Assembly: GCA_036702975.1 (NCBI GenBank)
Contig: DATNPX010000030.1
Span: 186,001 to 250,000 of the forward strand
Source of the DNA: DATNPX01 sp036702975
GTDB lineage: Bacteria; Cyanobacteriota; Vampirovibrionia; Obscuribacterales; Obscuribacteraceae
Reading direction: 5' to 3'
DNA length: 64,000 nt
A model generated the notes under the pieces. That model was not told the origin of the DNA. It saw only the letters and a list, made by a program, of their open reading frames with translations, and ran no database searches. Below are positions 44,028-52,621 of this stretch, piece after piece. The translations under genes and the position numbers were made by a program. Within the stretch, counting starts at the first letter, position 1. Every line of letters begins with the position of its first letter.

Positions 44028-44984
44028 ATGCAAGCATCCTTGAGTACCAAGCTTCTTTCCTTTCCCGAACATCTTAGTTTAGGGCGCTTGTATGTTGAAG
44101 ACGAATATGTGGAGTCGCTCTACTTCGCTGACGCCAAAGGTGTAGTCACCGTTCCGCCTAACGAACGAATATATCTGAAGTTGCGCACTGATGTTAGAGT
44201 CGATCTCTCTGGTCTTTCAGCCCTAGATGCCGGGGCGCTCTTCTCTCTTTCGCTGGCGAATGCTCAGATTGCAGATGAAGACCTCTCGCACTTATCGCAC
44301 CTGACCGGTCTTGCGGTATTGCACCTCGAGCACACTGACCTGAAGGGTTGGGGCTTCAGCTACTTAGAGCCACTGCAAAATTTGACAACGCTCACAATGT
44401 GGTGGACTCGGGTCGATGATTCAGCCTTCCGACACATTGCCAAGTTAAAGAAATTGAAAGTGCTGACGCTCAGTTCTACTCATATTTCAGACAGTGGCGT
44501 TCAAACCATCTCCAATCTGGTTCAGCTGGAGAATCTAGACCTTTGGGCAACCAGGATTACTGACGAGAGTTTGAAGCATCTTGGCAAAAATCAGTCTTTG
44601 CGCGTACTAGGCTTAGCGAATACTCACATAAGTGACTCTGGACTGGGTTTCCTGGGTAGCCAAGACAAGCTACAATCCCTAAATCTGCAGCAAACGAAGA
44701 TCGCAGATAAGGGTGCCAAGTATATATCCACTTTCGATAATCTGCGAGAGCTGGACTTAAGTCGATCGGCGATTACTGATGATGGTGTTGCAAGCTTGAG
44801 CCAAATGCCGCAATTAGAAAACTTGGATCTGTCAGGTACGGACATCACCGACAAATGCTTGTCGTCAATTAAAGGAATGCCTTCACTGAAAAAGTTAGAT
44901 ATTAGTGATACCAAAGTTACCGCTGCCGGACTAGCCGCTCTCTCGAGCGCATCGGCTTTAAAGCAGGTGATTTTTAATGGTTGA
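44028..44984 (+). CDS. Leucine-rich repeat protein
   Basis: 318 residues. After an 80-residue N-terminal region there are about nine LRR units of about 24 residues of the form L..L.L..T.I.D.G...L (e.g. LKVLTLSSTHISDSGVQTIS, LRVLGLANTHISDSGLGFLG). This is the cysteine-containing/RNI-like subtype common in planctomycetes and other environmental bacteria. No signal peptide is seen, so it is probably cytoplasmic. Its end overlaps the start of the downstream membrane glycosyltransferase-like gene by 8 nt, which suggests a shared function or at least co-translation. Confidence 0.88.
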   Translation: MQASLSTKLLSFPEHLSLGRLYVEDEYVESLYFADAKGVVTVPPNERIYLKLRTDVRVDLSGLSALDAGALFSLSLANAQIADEDLSHLSHLTGLAVLHLEHTDLKGWGFSYLEPLQNLTTLTMWWTRVDDSAFRHIAKLKKLKVLTLSSTHISDSGVQTISNLVQLENLDLWATRITDESLKHLGKNQSLRVLGLANTHISDSGLGFLGSQDKLQSLNLQQTKIADKGAKYISTFDNLRELDLSRSAITDDGVASLSQMPQLENLDLSGTDITDKCLSSIKGMPSLKKLDISDTKVTAAGLAALSSASALKQVIFNG

Positions 44985-46671
44985 GACCATAAATATGGCT
45001 GCTGTTGAAGCCCCAGATCTTATCGACGAAAGGCTCGATGAGCTTTACGCGCGTAAGCGGTCAACCCTGAGAGTAAAGCCTCCGTCGGCTGGTAACTACG
45101 CATTTGTTTTCCTCGCCTCGCTTGTTTGCCTGGCGGCTGTCTATCTACCGCTTCTTCAATATCAGTTTGGCTTCAATGATGATTATTTCGCCCTGTACGA
45201 GCGTTTGCGCAATACAGACTGGATTACGACGATGACCACGCAGTTTATGCTACAGGCGCGTCCGTGCGAAGCTTTGGTCTATATCCCCCAAGTGGCGTTT
45301 CTCAATCACATCAAAGACTTCGTCTTTGTTCGGGGGCTGGGTATCGTTTATCTTGCTGGTCTGGCGACGTGCTTTTATTCGGCCTTCCTGAGTGTGCGAT
45401 GGAGTCGTTGGCAGGCTTTTGCTGCTTCGATCTGTCTATGTTGCGTTCCTTCATTTCAAGTGATCCTCTCATGGATAACTGCCTTGCAGTTCGTTGTGCC
45501 TGGTATGCTTGCTTTCGGCGCCTGGCATGTTCTGAGAAGAAATCCTGAGACATACGTAGGCAAAATTCTCAAATATTGTCTGTCGTTTCTTCTGATGTCG
45601 GCAGCAGTCACCATTTATCAACCAGCTGCGATGCTGTTCTGGGTCTTCGTTGCAATTGGCCTCTCAGATCTTGAGTCTCCGGCACAAGAGAGACTGTTGT
45701 TTTTATTGGATGCTGTGACAGTCGCTGCTGCTGCCTATGCCTTGGATTTTGCCGTCTTTCAATGGGCAAAGTTGCACTTCGGCACGAGCGGACTCTTGCC
45801 GGGAAGAGCAGGCTTGTGCACTGACGTTATCGGCAAGGCCAAATGGTTCTTGCGAAATCCACTCGTCGACTCTCTCAACTTCTTCCGCTTGCAGAACAGT
45901 CTTTCCTTTGCCATGCGTTCTGCCGGATTCATCGCTTTCGGATTGCTTCTATATATAAGAGGCAACTTCAAGTATCTCGGCGCCAGCTTGGCTGTCGCTC
46001 TAGCGTTAATTCCATTATCTTATCTGCCGAATCTATTGATTAGCGAGAGTCTCAGCTTTTACCGCACGCAGATTGCCCTCATGTGTTTGGTGACGCTCTA
46101 TGCCATGCTCGCGGTAAAGGGTTATCTGAAGACATTCCTGTGCCGGGGGCGTGCTTTTACATTGATCGCCCTCTCTAGTGCAGTGCTTTTTGGACTAGTC
46201 GCATACAGCAATGTCCTCGATTACTTTGCCGTTCCGCAGAGTCTCGAATTAGCTTCGTTGCGGCAGCAGGCCAAAGGTGACTTTGGACCGGACTTGGCGC
46301 AAAAGCCAAATTTCCTCACTCGCGAAGATACTCTGGCACCTGCCATTTGCTACGACGAGTTTGGCATGCCATCGTCGGCGCAGGAGTTCGACCACAAACC
46401 TCTGCAAGTGTTGCTCAAGTTAGAGGCTCTCGAGCAGAAAAATCCCGCCAATGCAATCGGCGATTCATACAGCTCAGACACTGAAGGTGGAGCTGAAGAC
46501 AGCGATGAAGCGAAGTCCAATGAAGATTCTGAGCAGACGCCGGCTGCAACTGTAAAGAAAGACGGTGCCGAGGACGATGCTGCCGATTCCAGTGCCGCGC
46601 CTAGGTCAGAGAAGTCCGATGCGCAGAAAGCCACGCCCCCTGCTATGGCTGGAAACAGCACTACAAATTGA
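44977..46671 (+). CDS. GT-C-like multi-pass membrane protein
   Basis: 564 residues with about 11 hydrophobic helices from residue 40 to 415. The first extracytoplasmic loop has an acidic motif (YQFGFNDDYFALYERL), placed as in GT-C glycosyltransferases and GtrII-like glucosyltransferases. The last 130 residues are soluble, acidic and Ser/Ala/Glu-rich (DTEGGAEDSDEAKSNEDSEQ). A polyprenyl-phosphate-sugar-dependent transferase role is likely but not proven; the family match is weak by eye. It overlaps the LRR gene by 8 nt. Confidence 0.7.
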   Translation: MVETINMAAVEAPDLIDERLDELYARKRSTLRVKPPSAGNYAFVFLASLVCLAAVYLPLLQYQFGFNDDYFALYERLRNTDWITTMTTQFMLQARPCEALVYIPQVAFLNHIKDFVFVRGLGIVYLAGLATCFYSAFLSVRWSRWQAFAASICLCCVPSFQVILSWITALQFVVPGMLAFGAWHVLRRNPETYVGKILKYCLSFLLMSAAVTIYQPAAMLFWVFVAIGLSDLESPAQERLLFLLDAVTVAAAAYALDFAVFQWAKLHFGTSGLLPGRAGLCTDVIGKAKWFLRNPLVDSLNFFRLQNSLSFAMRSAGFIAFGLLLYIRGNFKYLGASLAVALALIPLSYLPNLLISESLSFYRTQIALMCLVTLYAMLAVKGYLKTFLCRGRAFTLIALSSAVLFGLVAYSNVLDYFAVPQSLELASLRQQAKGDFGPDLAQKPNFLTREDTLAPAICYDEFGMPSSAQEFDHKPLQVLLKLEALEQKNPANAIGDSYSSDTEGGAEDSDEAKSNEDSEQTPAATVKKDGAEDDAADSSAAPRSEKSDAQKATPPAMAGNSTTN

Positions 46672-46761
46672 TGACGATTAGCCAAATGGCCAAATGTTGC
46701 GTGAGAATTACCTGGCTTGTCGACGATGCATTGATTGAACGAATGGTTGCGGTTTAGTTTG

Positions 46762-47703
46762 TTAGCGTGATTTTTGTCTGAAAACGGCTAAGTTGCTTGG
46801 TGGTAGCGCTTCTACTAGATGGTCTCTGGCGCTGGTCGCTGCCGCTAGTTCGGCTTCTTCTTCCTCTTTTCTGTTGCGAGTAGTTTGCTTACCTTGTCGT
46901 GAATTGCGTTTGTTTCTGTTCTTGCGTTTCTTCGAGCGTGGGGCGACAGTGTCTGAGAGATTGTCTGCTTGAGAGCTAGACACAGAATCGATTTGAGCTG
47001 CTCTTTCTAATGAGGCGAGCATTTCCTCGGTAACCGCAGGTAAGTCTTTCAGCGTATCGTCTGGGCTTGGCTCGACATTTAGGTCGAGCGCTCTCTCCTG
47101 GTTCTGGAGCAGCGAGATGATTTCCGGTAGCTCCGGTAGCGCAAGGCTCTCTTCTTTGCTATTCGCGCTCATTGGTGCGGCAGGCGCTGCAATCTCTGCG
47201 GAATTTTGGACGCGAGGCATGGTGGTTGCGGTATCACCGTATAAGATCGAATTGATATCATCTGATTCTTGAGACAAGAAGCTGGCCAATTTATCTTCGA
47301 CTGAACCGGAAGTAATGAAGCGGTTGTGTACTTCACGCAATGCGGCAAGATCCTCTTCCCTTATAGCTGGGAATTGTCCGGAGTTTTTTAATTCTTCGAT
47401 TGAACGCTGACCGGCTGCGATTCGCTCCTGAAGTTCTTTGTGACTCTCCTCGGCATCTTCCCGGCTGTACCATCTGGAAAGACCGCGGCGGTCAGATGTC
47501 TTTTCACTCAACGAGCGAAAACTTCCAGACATCGATCTGTATCCGTTTGTGGAAGCGATCACCAGATCGGGGGATTCGATCGGGCGCATGTTGTTTAGCC
47601 TTGTTCTGAGTTGTCCGATGTGTTTCCAATCAATTTCTGCTTTGCGGCGCGGAATGAAGATGGCAACCAGCTCTCGAATGACTGTCAGCAAACTTGGTCT
47701 CAT
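46762..47703 (-). CDS. Hypothetical protein with basic C-terminal tail
   Basis: 313 residues of unknown function. A short hydrophobic N-terminus (LLTVIRELVAIFIPRR) is followed by charged helical sequence, an acidic linker, and a strongly basic stretch (PRSKKRKNRNKRNSRQG) before the C-terminal region. The basic tail could bind nucleic acid or membrane lipid. No domain is recognised. A palindrome pair at 47747-47777 lies 44-74 bp upstream of the start and may be its operator. Confidence 0.55.
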   Translation of the reverse strand: MRPSLLTVIRELVAIFIPRRKAEIDWKHIGQLRTRLNNMRPIESPDLVIASTNGYRSMSGSFRSLSEKTSDRRGLSRWYSREDAEESHKELQERIAAGQRSIEELKNSGQFPAIREEDLAALREVHNRFITSGSVEDKLASFLSQESDDINSILYGDTATTMPRVQNSAEIAAPAAPMSANSKEESLALPELPEIISLLQNQERALDLNVEPSPDDTLKDLPAVTEEMLASLERAAQIDSVSSSQADNLSDTVAPRSKKRKNRNKRNSRQGKQTTRNRKEEEEAELAAATSARDHLVEALPPSNLAVFRQKSR

Positions 47704-47746
47704 ACGGTCCTTCCTTCACGTATGCGCATTTACGCGCGAGATATCC

Positions 47747-47777
47747 CCCAGGTGTTTGTAAACACTTGGGTTAACCC
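47747..47777. promoter_or_regulatory. Two overlapping palindromes upstream of the 46762-47703 gene
   Basis: CCCAGGTGTTT (47747-47757) and AAACACTTGGG (47760-47770) form an 11-bp inverted repeat with one mismatch and a 2-bp centre. It is followed directly by the perfect palindrome GGGTTAACCC (47768-47777). With such short centres these are protein-binding DNA symmetries rather than RNA hairpins. Confidence 0.4.
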
Positions 47778-48104
47778 GACACTACAAAAATAGACGCTGC
47801 ATGTGTTGAGATCAAATGAATAGTTGAGTAAAAATCGTAATTCCCGCCTATAATTCTGCTCGAACAAAAGCAAACTTTGATTGGCCTTTCTCAAAATGAT
47901 TGATACCAAAAGCTTTCCGATGTGATCTTTTACAATTCAGACCCGGCCTAACTTGTGCTTAATTGTTGCGAGTTGCTTAGGTAATAGCTGCGGTCGCGCG
48001 AGCGTGTGGGTCGGCTTTACATAAGTTATATGTGTGAAGTATGTATCCAATACTCAGGCTGCAAGCTTCGTGAAACTAACGTTGTGAGAATTACACTGCT
48101 GAAA
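47778..48104. other. Intergenic region
   Basis: About 330 bp without a supported gene, between the hypothetical gene on the minus strand and the end of the minus-strand exporter. Short frames exist but lack ribosome-binding sites and protein-like composition. No terminator hairpin for the exporter was found. Confidence 0.35.
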
Positions 48105-49322
48105 TTACGGTGCGTCAGAAATCTGGAGTTTATTTTCTGCCGGGCGCACAACAACCAGGTAAACTGCAGCAGCGGCCAATGCGAAGAAGAACATGACGCT
48201 TGTCATGGCGCCTGCGGTTTTGCCGTCGTATAAGAACGCAACTAGAGCGCTTGACCCCGCACCAATAACCATCTGTACGAATGCCATCACGGCAGAGGCT
48301 ATACCTGCGATTTTGGGCATTGGTTGCAAGCAGCCGTGAGCGGCGTTAGGGCCGGCTAAACCTATGCTAAAGACTGAAAGGAAAACCAATGGAACCAGCG
48401 TGTAGATGTTTGTAAGACCGGCTAGCGTGAGAAGTAGGTTGCAAAAGGTGCATAGGCCTGCGAGCACCAATCCCACTACTAAGGGAACTTTGTGCGGCAC
48501 CGCACGTGTACTGAGCTTGCCATTGACAAAGGCTCCGGTTGTAATACCGAATGCGGTGCCTGCAAATATGTAGCCGAAGAGCGGTGCCGGAACGTGCATT
48601 GCTTTGATTATGAGCAAAGGCGAATTGGAGACGTAGGCGAACACACTGCCGAACATGAGGGCATTGATCGCAGCATATCCGCAGCTGATAGGGTGCATGA
48701 AGACATGCTTGTAGTTGGAGACGAGACTGTCGAGGGTTAGCGGTTGGCGCTCTTGCGGAGCAGATTCTTTGAAGCCGAAGAAGACTACAGCGAAAAGGAG
48801 AACTCCGGCAATGGCTAGAAAAACAAAAATGGAACGCCAGCTCGCGAAGCGGAGAATGGTTACCCCTATAGTTGGCGCCACCATTGGTGCAACGCTGCGG
48901 ACTATGCTGACATAAGAAAGTCTTGCCCGCGCTTCGTTTCCTTCGAAAAGATCTCGCACAATTGCCATGGCTAGAACTGAGCATGCACCAGCTCCAACGC
49001 CCTGGAGAAGGCGAACGGCAAGAAGAAATTCAATCGTGGGGGCGATGGCGCAAGAGGCTCCTGCCAAGGCAAAAATCAAGGCACCGACAATTAGCACAGG
49101 GCGGCGACCGAAACGGTCTGCTAGCGGTCCGCACGCAACTGGAGCAAGCGCGAATCCTAGCAAGAACAAAGAGAGGGTGAGTGTGGTTATGCTCTCAGTC
49201 GTGTGCAATCCCTGTGCCGCGAGAGGAATGGCCGGCAGATTCATATCTATGGACAATGGTGGCAATGCACCAAGTCCGCCCAGAAAGAGGGTGAAAGCGA
49301 AAGAGTCTTTTTTGATTTCCAT
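48105..49322 (-). CDS. Bcr/CflA-family MFS multidrug exporter
   Basis: 405 residues with 12 TM segments. The DHA1 Bcr/CflA signatures are clear: LPPLSIDMNLPAIPLAA at TM1, motif A in GPLADRFGRRPVLIVG, RLLQGVGAGACSVLAMAIVR with the conserved Arg in TM4-5, and the family ending ASAVMAFVQMVIGAGSSALV. These exporters use the proton gradient to expel drugs such as bicyclomycin or sulfonamides; some export cysteine. It lies 40 bp downstream of the GT2 gene at 49363 on the same strand and may be co-transcribed. Confidence 0.92.
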   Translation of the reverse strand: MEIKKDSFAFTLFLGGLGALPPLSIDMNLPAIPLAAQGLHTTESITTLTLSLFLLGFALAPVACGPLADRFGRRPVLIVGALIFALAGASCAIAPTIEFLLAVRLLQGVGAGACSVLAMAIVRDLFEGNEARARLSYVSIVRSVAPMVAPTIGVTILRFASWRSIFVFLAIAGVLLFAVVFFGFKESAPQERQPLTLDSLVSNYKHVFMHPISCGYAAINALMFGSVFAYVSNSPLLIIKAMHVPAPLFGYIFAGTAFGITTGAFVNGKLSTRAVPHKVPLVVGLVLAGLCTFCNLLLTLAGLTNIYTLVPLVFLSVFSIGLAGPNAAHGCLQPMPKIAGIASAVMAFVQMVIGAGSSALVAFLYDGKTAGAMTSVMFFFALAAAAVYLVVVRPAENKLQISDAP

Positions 49323-49362
49323 GATACCGGCGGTCGTCGTACAGAGCCTTTGTCTTTGCGGA

Positions 49363-50646
49363 TCAAGACAGAAGCTTTTTGGCGGAACGCAAGGGTGCTG
49401 TTACCTTCCAGGACAAACTGTGGTCCATCTCCGAAACTGAATGACGCAGTTTTGTCACTTCCGCTTCCAGCTCTTTGATTTTCGATTGTAATTCAGCTTC
49501 TCGCTGGTCAAACTTCTCTTCGGCAGAGTTGAGAGCATGTTGAGCCAACTCTCTCTCTTTTGCCGCATGAATCGCTTCTCGCAACATACAAAATGCGAAC
49601 GCTAAATAGCGCTCAGTATCGGCGCTATATTCCGCCATGTCATCGATTCCGCAAGCCTGGTTGGCAACGCCCGTCCAGCCTGAAAAGAGTTCGAGCATGT
49701 GCTCCGGATCTACCACGTCTGAAAAGAAGTTGTGGTTTTTGTGCGAGGCTGCTGCGTTCGCCGCCGTTTCTGTTGATTTTCTCTGATCATCTTCGAGTGC
49801 ATTTAACTGTGGACCGAAAGAACGCACCAGTCTCGCACTTAAACGGCGTCCAAACTGTTCTTGCGTTTGCGGTGGCTCCATCTGACCCAAATATTTGGCG
49901 AACTTACCGGCAAGCAAGTACCAATCGAGTTGCGCCACCAGCGAGCGGGCGTTGCGTGCACTCATGGCCAGGCTGTGTAAGCGGAAGTCGCACAACGCCT
50001 CAGCCAGGAAGTAGTAGTCTTTGTCTCCATCCAGGATGCGAAGCCAGTAGTCGAGGTCGCCAGTCTGGCGATATCTGGTATCAAATCCGGTGTCGGCTAG
50101 TTCTCTGCGGAACATAATCGTGCTCGGCTCACCGAGCCAATTTGAGATTGAATGCAGCGTTTCGCGAATCGCTTCTCGCCCGGGCACGAGGGTATCTTGT
50201 TCGAAGACCGAAACTTGTTTTCGCTCTTTTGCCGTTTTAGGCTGGATGGGCTGGCCGTTCTCATCGATCCAACGTTTGGCGCAGCCGACGACACCCACGG
50301 AGCCGTGGCTTTCCAGGGCCTGAATCATTTTTTGAAACATCGTCGGTTTGCAGCAGTCGTCTTGCGCGAAAAGCTTGATGAACCGCCCGGTCGCTTTTGC
50401 CAGGCAGGAGTTGTAATTCTTAAAAAGTCCTAACCGCTCGGGATTTCGCGTAACTTTGAAGCGACTGTCCTTATCCGCATAGCTCAAGCAAAGTTCATAT
50501 GAACCATCTGTCGAGCCATCGTCACCGATGATCACTTCGAAGTCGCTCACCGTTTGCTGGAGGAGGCTCTGCAATGCCTCGTTCAAAAATGCTTGTCCGT
50601 TGTAGACGGGCAGGCATACAGAGACTTTGGGACTGTTAGCTTCCAT
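49363..50646 (-). CDS. GT2-family glycosyltransferase (paralogue B)
   Basis: 427 residues. GT-A core: VSVCLPVYNGQAFLNEALQS, VIIGDDGSTDGSYEL, KLFAQDDCCKPTMF, GEPSTIMFRRELADTGFDTR and RQTGDLDYWLRILDG. A long helical and coiled-coil C-terminus (about 340-410) ends in the shared tail DHSLSWKVTAPLRSAKKLLS. It is longer than paralogues A and C because of the coiled coil and an inserted region around residue 300. The start is ATG 50646. A perfect Shine-Dalgarno sequence lies about 77 nt upstream and may serve a short leader frame (see findings). Confidence 0.9.
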   Translation of the reverse strand: MEANSPKVSVCLPVYNGQAFLNEALQSLLQQTVSDFEVIIGDDGSTDGSYELCLSYADKDSRFKVTRNPERLGLFKNYNSCLAKATGRFIKLFAQDDCCKPTMFQKMIQALESHGSVGVVGCAKRWIDENGQPIQPKTAKERKQVSVFEQDTLVPGREAIRETLHSISNWLGEPSTIMFRRELADTGFDTRYRQTGDLDYWLRILDGDKDYYFLAEALCDFRLHSLAMSARNARSLVAQLDWYLLAGKFAKYLGQMEPPQTQEQFGRRLSARLVRSFGPQLNALEDDQRKSTETAANAAASHKNHNFFSDVVDPEHMLELFSGWTGVANQACGIDDMAEYSADTERYLAFAFCMLREAIHAAKERELAQHALNSAEEKFDQREAELQSKIKELEAEVTKLRHSVSEMDHSLSWKVTAPLRSAKKLLS

Positions 50647-50739
50647 GCTTAGGTAACCTGCACTTTGCAGTTGCCGGAGTCGACACCACCAAAACGTTCA
50701 CTGGTTGCCACTGTAACAGCTTCACCTCCTGGCAGCTAT

Positions 50740-50919
50740 TTAATTGACTCTTAAGAGTTCGGTGGAATTCAGCCGCCAGCCGCTCGTTTCGGTGAATTTG
50801 GTATTGGATGATTCAGCCTGTTGTCTGAGTTTTGCAGGATCAATTGGATATGCGCCAGAGCTCTGTTTGTGTTTGTCTCGCCGGAAAAGGAAATAAAATT
50901 TACCGAAATCCCCTGGCAT
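50740..50919 (-). CDS. Possible small hypothetical protein (59 residues)
   Basis: From an ATG at 50919 the frame encodes a basic, aromatic N-terminus (PGDFGKFYFLFRRDKHKQ) and a polar C-terminus (TETSGWRLNSTELLRVN). Codon use looks normal and the sequence is protein-like. The ribosome-binding site is weak, and no domain or signal is seen. It lies between the divergent glycosyltransferase genes and could equally be chance. Confidence 0.3.
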   Translation of the reverse strand: MPGDFGKFYFLFRRDKHKQSSGAYPIDPAKLRQQAESSNTKFTETSGWRLNSTELLRVN

Positions 50920-51058
50920 GCCTGATTTTCGAGGTGACCCCAGCAGCTGTTGTGAACATTTGCGTGAACTGACGGTCCGCTTAAACCAGCTACAGGGGGA
51001 GAAAGCCGGGCTCGTGCTAATGTTATCTCTTGTCATTTCGCTCATCAAAAGACTGACC

Positions 51059-52612
51059 ATGCGTATTTGCTTCATCTCCCGCGAGTTTCCGCCAGACACC
51101 GGTTGGGGCGGAATTGCTACTTTCACCAGGCATTTGGCTCAGGGAATGAAAGAGCTGGGCCATGATGTTGAAGTGATTTCGATGGCTAAGGCTGGTTCGA
51201 AGGCTGTAACCACCGTTCATGAGGGGATAAAGGTTCATCGAGTCGAACCGTACATAAAAGAGGGCGACCTTGGACTTCTGGGTCGTGCTACCCCCAATAC
51301 ACGCTTCACCTTGAGTGCTCTGTTTGCGTTGTGGGAGAAGTTTATTGAGCTGCATCAGCGCGCTCCATTTGATGTAATCGATACACCAGAGCTTTTGGCT
51401 GAAGGACTGATGCCATCGCTGACAAAGATCGCACCGCTGGTAGTGCGTCTGTACACTCCACATTTTAAATTCATCATTGATGGACTGCACAACACCAAAC
51501 ACACAATCGATCACCACTTCGTTGGTCTGATTGAGCGCATGGCGCTTTTGAACGCAGATGCAATAACTTCGCCGAGCAAAGATTTGGCGGAATTTGTCGC
51601 TGCTGATATTCGCTGTCCGCTAGACCAAGTCAAGATCGTGATGAATCCGATTGATGCGGTAGAGTTTAATCCGGAAGGTCCGCGCAAAATTGTAGACGAG
51701 AGCAAAGTCAAGATTTTGTTCGTGGGCAGGTTGGAAGAACGCAAAGGCATTAACTACTTGATTGAGACGGTTCCGCAAGTTGTGGCAAAGTTTCCGAATG
51801 CGCACTACTATGTTATCGGTGATGACACTTTGACGGGTAAAGGACATACTTCTATCCTGGCTGAGCTGAAGAAGTTTATTGCTGATTCTAACTGTTCGGC
51901 GAATGTCACATTTATCCCTCGCGTTCCGTTGGTTGACTTACCGCAGTACTATCGCTCCGCTGATATCAGTGTGGTGCCATCGCTTTACGATAACTCGCCG
52001 TATTCTGCGCTAGAGGCGATGTCTTGCGGGCGAGCTGTAATTGGTACTACATCTGGTGGCACCAAGGAGTATATGATTGATGGGGAGTCAGGGGTGCTTG
52101 TTCCGCCCAAAGATGCTTCAGCTTTGACTGCGGCTTTGCTCAAGTTGCTCGGTTCTGAGACGGAGCGGGAAAGGCTGGGAACTAATGCTCGCAGGCGTGT
52201 ACTTGATTGTTTCCAGCGCAAAGAGATCGCCAGGCAAACTGTCGGGATCTATGAATTAGCACGAACGAATTTTGAATCCACTAAAATGCACCGACAATAT
52301 AGGCGGCAGCCCGAAGAACTTCTGGCTGATGCCGATTCACTGCTGAATGCATTCCATGAAACAATTCACGACTTGCTTTATTCATTCTCTTGGCGCTATC
52401 GTGCGGCATACTGGATTCATCTGATCAAGAAACGCCCCAAGTTGTTTATTGCAAAAATTGCGTTACAACTTTTTCGAAAGTTGTCTTTCATGCCAGGCTT
52501 CAAAAGCGAGCAGATAAGCAGCAAAATCGAGTGGTTGGAGAAACAAGTCAGTGCCAAGCAAACTAGGCAGCCTCCAAGATTGACCACCGCCGCAGGTGAA
52601 TCCAACAGCTAA
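51059..52612 (+). CDS. GT4-family glycosyltransferase with C-terminal helical extension
   Basis: 517 residues from the ATG at 51059, where the GT-B fold begins (RICFISREFPPDTGWGGIAT). Further motifs: RLYTPHFKFIID, ADAITSPSKDLAEFVA, VGRLEERKGINYLIETVPQV, VPSLYDNSPYSALEAMSCGR with the sugar-nucleotide Glu, and GESGVLVPPKDASALTAALL. This is the usual GT4 set for a retaining transferase using a nucleotide sugar. The last 110 residues are an added helical region with SFSWRYRAAYWIHLIKKRPK, comparable to the SWK/SWR tails of the neighbouring GT2 enzymes. The gene is followed 9 bp later by GT2 paralogue C. Confidence 0.9.
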   Translation: MRICFISREFPPDTGWGGIATFTRHLAQGMKELGHDVEVISMAKAGSKAVTTVHEGIKVHRVEPYIKEGDLGLLGRATPNTRFTLSALFALWEKFIELHQRAPFDVIDTPELLAEGLMPSLTKIAPLVVRLYTPHFKFIIDGLHNTKHTIDHHFVGLIERMALLNADAITSPSKDLAEFVAADIRCPLDQVKIVMNPIDAVEFNPEGPRKIVDESKVKILFVGRLEERKGINYLIETVPQVVAKFPNAHYYVIGDDTLTGKGHTSILAELKKFIADSNCSANVTFIPRVPLVDLPQYYRSADISVVPSLYDNSPYSALEAMSCGRAVIGTTSGGTKEYMIDGESGVLVPPKDASALTAALLKLLGSETERERLGTNARRRVLDCFQRKEIARQTVGIYELARTNFESTKMHRQYRRQPEELLADADSLLNAFHETIHDLLYSFSWRYRAAYWIHLIKKRPKLFIAKIALQLFRKLSFMPGFKSEQISSKIEWLEKQVSAKQTRQPPRLTTAAGESNS

Positions 52613-52621
52613 GGACGTGTC

